Shown in pieces: positions 33,760 through 41,522 of a stretch of DNA of 64,000 bases. The DNA is taken from assembly GCF_900585905.1 (NCBI RefSeq), contig NZ_UTVH01000091.1:1-64000 (forward strand). The letters are read 5' to 3'. Every line of letters begins with the position of its first letter. The first letter of the stretch is position 1. Source of the stretch: Pseudomonas viridiflava. Its GTDB lineage: Bacteria; Pseudomonadota; Gammaproteobacteria; Pseudomonadales; Pseudomonadaceae. Made by a program: the position numbers and the translations under genes. The notes under the pieces are model-generated. The model was not told where the DNA came from. It ran no database searches and saw nothing but the letters and a program-made list of their open reading frames with translations.

Positions 33760-33923
33760 GCGTGGGGCAAGCCGGCAGGACGCCGGCTTAGCCGCCCCAG
33801 GCCATGGATGGCCGTTGGCGGCGGGCCCCACGCAGCAATGTCGGATTACGGGTATGCCGAGCGACAGCGAGGCACCCAGTGGTGGGGCAAGAGCGTTTTG
33901 CTTACTTTTGCGCTTTCAAAAGT
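33760..33923. repeat. Cloverleaf-like palindromic element, copy 2
   Basis: Outer stem GCGTGGGG (33760-33767) with CCCCACGC (33826-33833). Inside are hairpins AGCCGGC/GCCGGCT (33770-33788) and GGCCA/TGGCC with loop TGGA (33800-33813). A trailing hairpin ACTTTTG/CAAAAGT lies at 33904-33923. It has the same plan as the element at 18089-18252, with a different stem sequence. Confidence 0.75.
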
Positions 33924-34002
33924 GAGGCGCTGTAAAAGCGCAACCAATATCAGCCATCACCACGGCATGGGATATGTACACAAATCTAGCACCCAAACGC
34001 CC

Positions 34003-35139
34003 CTAAGCATCCCTCTGCAAATCCGGCGGAATACTGATATCCCCCAACGGATCAGGCCGCTTGCCACCCCCGGAATGGTACTGCCGGATCTGATACACAT
34101 ACGCCAGCACCTGAGCCACCGCCAGGTACAGCCCCGCCGGAATCTCCTGATCAAGGTCAGTACTGTAATAAATCGAGCGCGCAAGCCCCGGCGACTCCAG
34201 AATCAGAATCTGGTGATGAGCACCGATTTCACGAATTTTCAGCGCGATGAAATCAGTCCCCTTGGCCACCAGCATCGGTGCTCCGCCCTGCTCCGGGTCA
34301 TACTTGAGCGCCACGGCAAAGTGCGTCGGGTTGGTGATGATCACGTCCGCATCAGGCACCGACTCCATCATCCGCCGCTGCGACATCTCGTAACGCAGCT
34401 GCCGGATACGCTGCTTGACCTCGGGGCTGCCTTCGCTGTTCTTGTGTTCGTCGCGCACTTCCTGCTTGGTCATCAGCAGCTTCTTGTGCGCTTCATACAG
34501 CTGGAACGGCACATCCAGTGCGGCGATGAACAGCAGGCTGCAGGCCATCCAGATGGTGCTCCAACCGACGATCTGCAGGCTGTGGATGATCGCCCGTTCG
34601 AGGGGCTCATGGGCGATGGACACCAGCGCGCCCTTTTCGTAATTGAGTACCGCGAGCGCAACCACCAGCACGATCACGAACTTGCCGAATGACTTGACCA
34701 GTTCGATCAGTGCATTGGGCGAAAACATACGCTTGAGCCCGGCCAAAGGATTCATGCGGCTGAATTTGGGTGCCATCGATTTGGCGGCAAACAGCCAGCC
34801 ACCCAAAGAAATGGGCCCAATGATCGCCGCCGCCAGCATGACGATGAGAAACGGCAGCATCACCACCAGCGCCATCTTGCCACTGGCCAGCAGCATCCGG
34901 CCCATGGACGTCTGGTCCATGATGGTTTCGCGGGTAATGTTGAAATTGCTGGTCATCAGGTCAGACATCATCTGCGCGATGCTGCCACCTTCGACGATCA
35001 GCCCGATGGCGCCCGCCATCATCACCACGACCGTGTTGAGCTCCTTGGAACGGGCAATCTGACCATCGGCCCTGGCGTCCTTGATCTTCTTTTCCGTGGG
35101 GTCTTCTGTCTTGTCCTGACCATTCTCGTTCTCGGCCAT
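34003..35139 (-). CDS. flhB: Flagellar export switch protein FlhB
   Basis: 378 residues. Four membrane helices (about 35-52, 88-110, 150-166, 188-210), then a cytoplasmic domain with the self-cleavage motif NPTH at 270-273. Cleavage between Asn and Pro lets the export gate switch from hook to filament proteins when FliK signals. It is the last gene of fliLMNOPQR-flhB and starts one base after fliR. Confidence 0.96.
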   Translation of the reverse strand: MAENENGQDKTEDPTEKKIKDARADGQIARSKELNTVVVMMAGAIGLIVEGGSIAQMMSDLMTSNFNITRETIMDQTSMGRMLLASGKMALVVMLPFLIVMLAAAIIGPISLGGWLFAAKSMAPKFSRMNPLAGLKRMFSPNALIELVKSFGKFVIVLVVALAVLNYEKGALVSIAHEPLERAIIHSLQIVGWSTIWMACSLLFIAALDVPFQLYEAHKKLLMTKQEVRDEHKNSEGSPEVKQRIRQLRYEMSQRRMMESVPDADVIITNPTHFAVALKYDPEQGGAPMLVAKGTDFIALKIREIGAHHQILILESPGLARSIYYSTDLDQEIPAGLYLAVAQVLAYVYQIRQYHSGGGKRPDPLGDISIPPDLQRDA

Positions 35140-35140
35140 G

Positions 35141-35926
35141 TCAGCGAGCCCTCACCATGTCACGGAAATTCTGCAATGCCTGGGTGGCCAGCGGCTGATA
35201 CTGGTTAAGGATGTCGCCCAGTGACAGCCAGAGGATGACCATGCCCAGCACCAGAGTCAGCGGGAAGCCGATGGAGAAGATGTTCAGCTGCGGCGCGGCG
35301 CGGGTCATGATGCCGAACGCGATGTTGACCACCAGCAGCGCAGCAATGGCTGGCAACACCAGTTTCAACCCGGCGGCCATGACCCAGCCCAGGCCGTTGG
35401 CCAGTTCCCAGAAATTCGACACCAGCACGCCCTTGCCCACCGGCAGCGTGGTGAAGCTTTCAATCAGCGTTTCGATGACCACCAGATGGCCGTTCATGCC
35501 GAGAAACACCAGGGTTACCAGCATGGTGAAGAACTGCCCGATCACCGCCGACGACACGCCGTTGGTGGGGTCGACCATGGACGCGAAGCCCATCCCCATC
35601 TGCGTCGAAAGGATCTGCCCGGCAATCACGAACGAATGAAAAAACAACTGCAGCGCCAGCCCCAGACCGGCCCCGATGATGATCTGTTCAGCGATCAGTA
35701 ACAGCGCGCTGAGGTCCAGCGCCTGCACCTCAGGCAGCGGCGGCAGGACCGGTGCAACCACCAGGGTAATGGCCAGCGTGAGGTACAGACGAACCCGGGT
35801 GGGCACCAGTGTCGTGCCGAAGATAGGCATGGTCATCAGCAGCGCGGCGATGCGAAACATCGGCAACATGAAACTGGCGACCCAGGTGCCAATCTGTCCG
35901 TCTGTCAGGGCCAGCAGCGGTTGCAC
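35141..35926 (-). CDS. fliR: Flagellar export gate protein FliR
   Basis: 261 residues, six hydrophobic helices, typical FliR size. It combines with FliP and FliQ to form the export pore (5:4:1 FliP:FliQ:FliR in studied systems). Four bases separate it from fliQ. The start MQPLLALTDGQIGTWVASFM and GMGFASMVDPTNGV are family segments. Confidence 0.95.
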   Translation of the reverse strand: MQPLLALTDGQIGTWVASFMLPMFRIAALLMTMPIFGTTLVPTRVRLYLTLAITLVVAPVLPPLPEVQALDLSALLLIAEQIIIGAGLGLALQLFFHSFVIAGQILSTQMGMGFASMVDPTNGVSSAVIGQFFTMLVTLVFLGMNGHLVVIETLIESFTTLPVGKGVLVSNFWELANGLGWVMAAGLKLVLPAIAALLVVNIAFGIMTRAAPQLNIFSIGFPLTLVLGMVILWLSLGDILNQYQPLATQALQNFRDMVRAR

Positions 35927-35930
35927 GGGT

Positions 35931-36200
35931 TCAGCCGATCACGGTGGGAATGTTGGTGTACAGCCCGATGATGTACTCCATGAACCCACTGAGCAGCCAG
36001 GGACCGACCACGATGAGGGTAATCAGCATCACCAGCAGGCGCGGCAAAAAGCTCAGGGTCTGTTCATTGATCTGGGTGGCGGCCTGAAACATGGCCACCG
36101 CCAGACCACACAGCAGACTGGGCACCACCAGGATCGCCACCACCACGGTGGTCAGCCACAGGGCTTCGCGAAACAGGTCAACAGCTACTTCTGGCGTCAT
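35931..36200 (-). CDS. fliQ: Flagellar export gate protein FliQ
   Basis: 89 residues forming a two-helix membrane hairpin, the normal FliQ size. MTPEVAVDLFREALWLTTVV and FQAATQINEQTLSFLPRLL are highly conserved. It lines the export gate with FliP and FliR. Confidence 0.95.
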   Translation of the reverse strand: MTPEVAVDLFREALWLTTVVVAILVVPSLLCGLAVAMFQAATQINEQTLSFLPRLLVMLITLIVVGPWLLSGFMEYIIGLYTNIPTVIG

Positions 36201-36225
36201 TGCACAGACTCCCGCTCAGGACAGG

Positions 36226-36972
36226 TCATACACCACCAAAACTGCTGGCCAGAGTGCCGACGATCAGCGCCCAGCCATCCACCAGAACAAACAGCATGAT
36301 CTTGAACGGCAGCGAAATGATCAGCGGCGACAGCATCATCATGCCCATGGCCATCAGCACGCTGGCAACGACCAGGTCGATGATCAGGAACGGGATGAAA
36401 ATCATGAAGCCGATCTGAAACGCCGTTTTCAATTCGGAAATCACAAACGCCGGGACCAGAATCGTCAGTGGCGCCTGATCGGGTGAGGCGATGTCGGTAC
36501 GTTTGGACAGGCGCATGAACAACTCAAGGTCGCTGGTGCGGGTCTGCGCCAGCATGAAATCCTTGATCGGCACCTGCGCCCTGGCCACCGCGTCCTGCGC
36601 CGTCATGGTTTCCGCCAGGTAGGGTTGCAGCGCGTCTTGATTCACCCGGTCGAATACCGGCGCCATGATGAACATGGTGAGAAACAGGGCCATACCGGTG
36701 AGTATCTGGTTCGACGGCGTCTGCTGCAGGCCAAGCGCCTGCCGCAGGATCGAGAACACAATGATGATCCGGGTGAAGCTGGTCATCAGCATGACGAACG
36801 CCGGAATGAAGCTCAGCGCCGTCATGATCAGCAGAATCTGCAGGCTGACCGAATACTCCTGCTGACCGTTCGCACCATTGGACAAGGTGATCGCCGGGAT
36901 CGACAGCGGATCGGCAGCCCACGCCAGCGGCGCTGCAAAGACCAGCAACAGCATCAAGACAATGCGCAACAT
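36226..36972 (-). CDS. fliP: Flagellar export gate protein FliP
   Basis: 248 residues. A cleavable signal peptide (MLRIVLMLLLVFAAPLAWAA) is followed by four helices, with SFTRIIIVFSILRQALGLQQ and TPSNQILTGMALFLTMF as signature segments. It builds most of the export pore. Its start overlaps the fliO stop by one base. Confidence 0.96.
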   Translation of the reverse strand: MLRIVLMLLLVFAAPLAWAADPLSIPAITLSNGANGQQEYSVSLQILLIMTALSFIPAFVMLMTSFTRIIIVFSILRQALGLQQTPSNQILTGMALFLTMFIMAPVFDRVNQDALQPYLAETMTAQDAVARAQVPIKDFMLAQTRTSDLELFMRLSKRTDIASPDQAPLTILVPAFVISELKTAFQIGFMIFIPFLIIDLVVASVLMAMGMMMLSPLIISLPFKIMLFVLVDGWALIVGTLASSFGGV

Positions 36973-37424
36973 TACTTCTTATCCTTCTGAACCTTGTTGC
37001 CCATCAAGTCCATCAAGCGCTGCGCGAACTCGGAGTTGACCGGTTGCCGCTCCGGCGCCTGCACCGGTTCCTTGAGCACGTGCAAGGGGGTGATGCGGCC
37101 GGACGTGACGCCGAGCAGAATCTGCTCATCACCGACCTGCACCAGCATCAGCCGATCGCGGGGCCCAATGGCTCGCGAGCCGATTAGCTCGATCACCTGG
37201 GTGTTGCCCGGCACACCGCGCTGAACCCTGCGCATCAACCAGGCCAGGACGAAAATCAGCCCGACCACCAGCAACAGCCCCAACAGCAGCTGCAGCACCT
37301 GGCCCCCCATACCACTGCCCGTCACGGCAGCAGCTGCAGGCGCCGCCGCCTGAACGGCGGGCTCGGCGGCCAGGGCACTGAGCGGCAAGGCCAGCAACAT
37401 CGCGGCAGATCTGATCATCTTCAC
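36972..37424 (-). CDS. fliO: Flagellar export assembly protein FliO
   Basis: 150 residues from a GTG at 37424, or 148 from the ATG at 37418. A signal-like N-terminus, one membrane helix (about 45-66), and a cytoplasmic domain (VIELIGSRAIGPRDRLMLVQ) identify FliO. It helps the FliP ring assemble. The GTG overlaps the fliN stop. Confidence 0.9.
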   Translation of the reverse strand: MKMIRSAAMLLALPLSALAAEPAVQAAAPAAAAVTGSGMGGQVLQLLLGLLLVVGLIFVLAWLMRRVQRGVPGNTQVIELIGSRAIGPRDRLMLVQVGDEQILLGVTSGRITPLHVLKEPVQAPERQPVNSEFAQRLMDLMGNKVQKDKK

Positions 37425-37891
37425 TAGCGCAGCTTCTTGATACGTTCGCTCGGGCTGATCACGTCAGTCAGGCGAATACCAAACTTTTCATTGACCACCA
37501 CGACTTCACCATGGGCAATCAGGGTGCCGTTGACCAGCACATCCAGGGGTTCACCGGCCAGGCGATCCAGCTCGATGACCGAGCCCTGATTGAGCTGCAG
37601 CAGGTTACGGATGCTGATATCGGTGCTGCCCACTTCCATGGAAATGGACACCGGAATATCCAGAATCACATCGAGGTTGGGGCCGTCGAGAGTGACCGGG
37701 TTGTTGTTCTTCGGCACGCTGCCGAACTCTTCCATGGCCATGCGGCTGGACGCAGCGGAACTGGCAGCATCAGCCGCCAGCAGCGCATCGATATCATCCT
37801 GACCGCCGTCGCCGGACTCGCCCAGCGCAGCGGCCCATTCATCGGCCAACGCCTGATCATCAGCAGACGTAGTATCGTTTTCATCAGCCAT
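37424..37891 (-). CDS. fliN: Flagellar motor switch protein FliN
   Basis: 155 residues. An acidic, flexible N-terminal region (about 1-75) precedes the SpoA-type domain (LDVILDIPVSISMEVGSTDI, IELDRLAGEPLDVLVNGTLI, VVVNEKFGIRLTDVIS). FliN forms the lower C-ring with FliM and binds FliH during export. Confidence 0.96.
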   Translation of the reverse strand: MADENDTTSADDQALADEWAAALGESGDGGQDDIDALLAADAASSAASSRMAMEEFGSVPKNNNPVTLDGPNLDVILDIPVSISMEVGSTDISIRNLLQLNQGSVIELDRLAGEPLDVLVNGTLIAHGEVVVVNEKFGIRLTDVISPSERIKKLR

Positions 37892-37948
37892 CGGTTGTCC
37901 TCGGTGAACGTCAATTCAGTTACACAAAATGTGGGGTTGGCAAAGTGA

Positions 37949-38917
37949 TCAACGCCGTTCGATAGGCTCGATCACCTGCAGTGCAAGGTGGCCTTGATGC
38001 GAACCGAGCTTGACCTTGAATGAAGGCACGCCATTGGCCCGCATGACCATGTCTTCCGGCATTTCCACCGGGATGATGTCGCCCGGTTGCATGTGCAGAA
38101 TGTCGCGCAGCAGCAACTGGCGACGTACCACGGTTGCACTCATCGGCACCGAGACATCGAGCACGTCCTGCTTGAGCGCATTGATCCAGCGTTCGTCCTG
38201 GTCATCCAGGTCGGACTGGAACCCGGCATCGAGCATTTCCCGGATCGGTTCGATCATCGAGTACGGCAGGGTCACGTGCAGATCGCCGCCACCGCCATCG
38301 AGTTCGATATGGAAGGTCGACACCACCACCGCTTCGCTCGGGCCGACAATGTTGGCCATCGCCGGGTTGACCTCCGAGTTGATGTACTCGAAGTTCACTT
38401 CCATGATCGCCTGCCAGGCTTCTTTCATGTCGATGAACGCCTGATCCAGCACCATGCGCACCACGCGCAGTTCGGTGGGGGTGAATTCGCGCCCTTCGAT
38501 CTTGGCGTGGCGGCCGTCACCGCCAAAGAAGTTGTCCACCAGCTTGAACACCAGCTTGGCATCAAGGATGAACAACCCGGTGCCGCGCAGCGGCTTGAGC
38601 TTGACCAGATTGAGGCTGGTGGGCACATACAGCGAGTGTACGTACTCGCCAAACTTCATCACCTGTACGCCGCCAACGGCAACATCAGCCGAACGACGCA
38701 GCAGGTTGAACATGCTGATGCGGGTATAACGAGCGAAGCGTTCGTTGATCATTTCCAGGGTCGGCATCCGGCCCCGCACGATCCGGTCCTGACTGGTCAG
38801 GTCATAGCTTTTGATGCTGCCGGGATCGGCAGCACTGTCGGGTTGTACCAGACCATCGTCCACGCCATGCAACAGCGCGTCGATCTCGTCCTGGGAGAGC
38901 AGGTCCTGCACGGCCAT
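37949..38917 (-). CDS. fliM: Flagellar motor switch protein FliM
   Basis: 322 residues. The N-terminal CheY-P-binding motif LLSQDEIDALL is at about 5-15, followed by the CheC-like middle domain that binds FliG, and a C-terminal SpoA domain that binds FliN. Length is normal. CheY-P binding here switches motor direction. Confidence 0.97.
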   Translation of the reverse strand: MAVQDLLSQDEIDALLHGVDDGLVQPDSAADPGSIKSYDLTSQDRIVRGRMPTLEMINERFARYTRISMFNLLRRSADVAVGGVQVMKFGEYVHSLYVPTSLNLVKLKPLRGTGLFILDAKLVFKLVDNFFGGDGRHAKIEGREFTPTELRVVRMVLDQAFIDMKEAWQAIMEVNFEYINSEVNPAMANIVGPSEAVVVSTFHIELDGGGGDLHVTLPYSMIEPIREMLDAGFQSDLDDQDERWINALKQDVLDVSVPMSATVVRRQLLLRDILHMQPGDIIPVEMPEDMVMRANGVPSFKVKLGSHQGHLALQVIEPIERR

Positions 38918-38926
38918 GTGGTGATC

Positions 38927-39436
38927 CTACTGCAGTACGAAGTTAGTGAAGAGCAACTGTTCGATGACAGTCTTGCCGAGTTCTTTCTGGGCCACTTCCT
39001 GAACGCTGGCCGTGGCTTTCTGGCGCAGCATTTCCTGACCGATGGAGGATGCCAGCGAGTCGAATGGAATGCCCGAGAAGAGCATCACCAGGTTATTGCG
39101 GATCACCGGCATGTGCACTTTCAAAGCGTCAAGATCAGCCTGATTGCGCGCCAGCATAGTGATGCTCACCTGCATGTAGCGGGTCCGCCCATTGGCGTTG
39201 AAGTTGACCACGAACGCCGGGGTCAAGGGTTCGAAAATCGCCGGATGCTTGACGTTAGGGTCTGCCGCCGCCGCAGCCGCAGCAGCCGGGTCCACGGCGG
39301 GAGTCGCTTTGTGCATGAAAAACCAGGTCGCGCCCACCGATATGCCGACGGCAAGCAATAACGCTACAACCGCAATAATGATGAGCTTGAGTTTGCCCTT
39401 CGGGGCCGCTTCTGTAACTTCTTCGCTCTTCGCCAT
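38927..39436 (-). CDS. fliL: Flagellar basal body protein FliL
   Basis: 169 residues: cytoplasmic N-terminus, one membrane helix (about 16-38), an Ala-rich linker, then the periplasmic FliL domain (FVVNFNANGRTRYMQVSITM, MPVIRNNLVMLFSG). FliL rings surround stators and raise torque. It is the first gene of the operon behind a sigma-54 element. Confidence 0.95.
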   Translation of the reverse strand: MAKSEEVTEAAPKGKLKLIIIAVVALLLAVGISVGATWFFMHKATPAVDPAAAAAAAADPNVKHPAIFEPLTPAFVVNFNANGRTRYMQVSITMLARNQADLDALKVHMPVIRNNLVMLFSGIPFDSLASSIGQEMLRQKATASVQEVAQKELGKTVIEQLLFTNFVLQ

Positions 39437-39664
39437 GCCAATAATCCGTCACTATTCGGGGGGTTCGCTGATGCGTGACAGAGGAAGAGCAAGTGTTATG
39501 CCAGAGTTGCGATGGGATGGCGCCAGCCCGACTGGAGCAGGCGAAAACAGGCCATGGAAGGCGCGGGGCCGGCTTGAGCCGGAATGCAGGGTCAGGTTTC
39601 TTTTGACGTGCCGCCCGGCTGACGCCAGGACGGCATTCCAGCGCGGACGGCTATGAAGCCTGAA
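39437..39664 (-). other. fliK-fliL intergenic region with a stem-loop
   Basis: 228 bases with the fliL promoter at 39489-39503 and a stem CCGGCT/AGCCGG at 39569-39582 downstream of fliK, which may contribute to ending the fliK transcript; no T-run follows. Confidence 0.45.
39489..39503 (-). promoter_or_regulatory. Sigma-54 promoter of the fliL operon
   Basis: Minus-strand TGGCAT, five bases, TTGC with correct GG-N10-GC spacing, 53 bases before the fliL ATG. FleQ and/or FleR dependence is inferred from the known pseudomonad hierarchy. Confidence 0.85.
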
Positions 39665-41041
39665 TCAAGCGTAGTAATCGATCTCGCTGCTGCCCACCAC
39701 CCGCTGAGCCGGTTGGCTGACGGCGATGGAGGCGTCAGAGGAACCGCCGTCGCCAGCACCGTCGACTCCCGAGCCACCTGAGGCGCTGCCACTGCCGCTA
39801 CTGCCCCGGGCCGTGTTGTTGGCCTGCTCCTGCGCCTGATTCTGCTGATTGCGCGACTGGTCGGAGACGTTGACATCCACCTGCCCCAGCCCTTGCTGGG
39901 TAAAGGAGTCTCGCAGGCGCGAGAGCTGACTTTCCAGCGCTTCACGCACACCCATGTGGGCACTCATGAAGGTCACTTGTGTCTGCTGGTCCGGCGCCAT
40001 GTTGATGCGGATATCCAGGCGTCCCAATTCGGCAGGCTCAAGCTGGATGTCGGCAGACTTCAGGTTCTGACTCGACAGATACATGACGCGGTCGACCACG
40101 CCCTCACTCCAGCCACTCTGATGCATCGCAAGCGGCTGATTCATTAACGGCATAGCGCTAGGCGTAACCGCAGCACGGGGCTGCTGCGCCGCCTGACTCA
40201 TGGCCGCCAGGCGATCGGCGAAGTTATCCAGGCGCGTATCGCCCACTGCCGATTTGACATCTTTCAAGCCGCTGTCCAGCAGACCGTCAAAAGACTGGTC
40301 GCCGCTGTCAGCACTTGTTTCGTCAGTAAGGGGCAATTGCTCATCCAGCGCCGCCAGGTTATTGGCGAGCTGCGAAGGATCGGTGGCAGCGTTATCGATA
40401 CGGGCGTTTTTGCTGGCCGCATTGGCGCTGGCGTTCTGCGCCTGCTGAGCTTTGGCGGCGGCATTTTCCAGGGCGAACTGCAACGCAGGCATGTCTTCAA
40501 GGGGGTCGGCGTCAGGATCGAAGGTTTCGTCGGTCGGCTCGCTGCCCAGTATCGCCAGGCTTGGGGTTGTCGGCGCCACCTCTGACGGCAGCTTGTTGAC
40601 GTCCTGCTGCGCCGCCTGGCTGGCAAGTGCCGCCTGCAGCGCCGGATCAAGGGCCGGATCGGGCTGCGGCGTCATTGCCTGCAGCGCTGATGGGTCCAGC
40701 TGCTCTTCGGTATCACTCTTTGTGTCAGCTTCAGCGACTGCCTCGGCAGGCAAGCTATTGCCGCTATCGGCAACACCTGGCTGTGCGGCAGCGGCAGTAT
40801 CATCCTTGTCCTGCCCGGCTTTGACAGCCATTTGCTTGTCACTGTCGGTGCCCGGCCGCGGCTTTGAGGCCGTCTCGGTGCTGGCGGCGGACTTGGCCTG
40901 GGCCTGCCTGGAATAGACGTCAGAGAAGCTGGAACGGTCGTCCCTGCTGCTTTCAGCGGCTTTGGCCGAGGTGTTGGCAGAACTGCTCTTGGCAGCCGCA
41001 GAGGGGGTGGCTTGAAGAAGAGCATTAGAGGCGAGGGGCAT
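39665..41041 (-). CDS. fliK: Flagellar hook-length control protein FliK
   Basis: 458 residues from the ATG at 41041, preceded by GGAG. The N-terminal two thirds is low-complexity, Ala/Gln/Asp-rich and disordered, as expected for the molecular ruler. The C-terminal Flg_hook domain is clear (LKSADIQLEPAELGRLDIRI, LSRLRDSFTQQGLGQVDVNV), followed by a Gly/Ser tail ending EIDYYA. It measures the hook and triggers the FlhB switch. It has its own sigma-54 element. Confidence 0.93.
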   Translation of the reverse strand: MPLASNALLQATPSAAAKSSSANTSAKAAESSRDDRSSFSDVYSRQAQAKSAASTETASKPRPGTDSDKQMAVKAGQDKDDTAAAAQPGVADSGNSLPAEAVAEADTKSDTEEQLDPSALQAMTPQPDPALDPALQAALASQAAQQDVNKLPSEVAPTTPSLAILGSEPTDETFDPDADPLEDMPALQFALENAAAKAQQAQNASANAASKNARIDNAATDPSQLANNLAALDEQLPLTDETSADSGDQSFDGLLDSGLKDVKSAVGDTRLDNFADRLAAMSQAAQQPRAAVTPSAMPLMNQPLAMHQSGWSEGVVDRVMYLSSQNLKSADIQLEPAELGRLDIRINMAPDQQTQVTFMSAHMGVREALESQLSRLRDSFTQQGLGQVDVNVSDQSRNQQNQAQEQANNTARGSSGSGSASGGSGVDGAGDGGSSDASIAVSQPAQRVVGSSEIDYYA

Positions 41042-41079
41042 GTCAATCTCCGCAGAAACAGCTTGATAGAGACTGCATA

Positions 41080-41094
41080 GCAAGATATGGGCCA
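41080..41094 (-). promoter_or_regulatory. Sigma-54 promoter of fliK
   Basis: Minus-strand TGGCCC, five bases, TTGC with GG-N10-GC spacing, 39 bases before the fliK ATG in an 84-base gap after hptB. Confidence 0.7.
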
Positions 41095-41125
41095 GGACTT
41101 GAGATCCCGACTCCGCGATTGAATG

Positions 41126-41491
41126 TCAGTGATGAGCAACCAGCAGTTGCAGCTCGGCGTCGAATAACCGGCGCACGATGGCGTATTCAGCCTCTACGCA
41201 GGTCAGCAGCTGCGCCAGATCCTGGACCTGCTGCTCACGGGTACGGTCTTCGAGTTCGCGACAGAGCTCGACCAGGCGCAGCGCACCCATGTTGCTGCAA
41301 CTGCCCTTGAAGCTGTGGGCAGTCATGCTCACTTCGAGCAGGTCGACAGGCAGTTGCGCCATGAGGTGGCGGATGCGGACGATGCGGGCTTCGGAGTCCT
41401 GAAGGAATACCTCGAGCAAGGTCGAGTATTCATCTTCCATGACCTCCTGCAATGTGGCCAAAACGCTTTGATCCAGATGTATGACAGGCAC
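41126..41491 (-). CDS. hptB: Histidine phosphotransfer protein HptB
   Basis: 121 residues from a GTG at 41491 with AAAGGAG seven bases upstream; the coding region overlaps neither neighbour. A four-helix Hpt domain carries the phospho-accepting His59 in TAHSFKGSCSNMGA. By synteny with hsbR and hsbA this is HptB. In P. aeruginosa HptB takes phosphate from hybrid kinases and passes it to HsbR, linking surface and biofilm decisions to motility. Confidence 0.9.
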   Translation of the reverse strand: MPVIHLDQSVLATLQEVMEDEYSTLLEVFLQDSEARIVRIRHLMAQLPVDLLEVSMTAHSFKGSCSNMGALRLVELCRELEDRTREQQVQDLAQLLTCVEAEYAIVRRLFDAELQLLVAHH

Positions 41492-41522
41492 TTGTTCACT
41501 CCTTTGATCAAGAATCCGTGGT

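Larger units (their letters stand above)
33291..34002. other. Non-coding region between flhA and flhB with REP and cloverleaf repeats
   Basis: No gene supported; the short open frames on both strands are products of repeats. It holds a single REP-like arm near 33580, an inverted REP doublet at 33594-33665 and a cloverleaf-like element at 33760-33923. It separates the fliL-flhB and flhA-fliA operons. Confidence 0.7.

Noticed and set aside
33668..33925. Short open frames between flhA and flhB
   Set aside because: Translations of the cloverleaf repeat; not protein-like.
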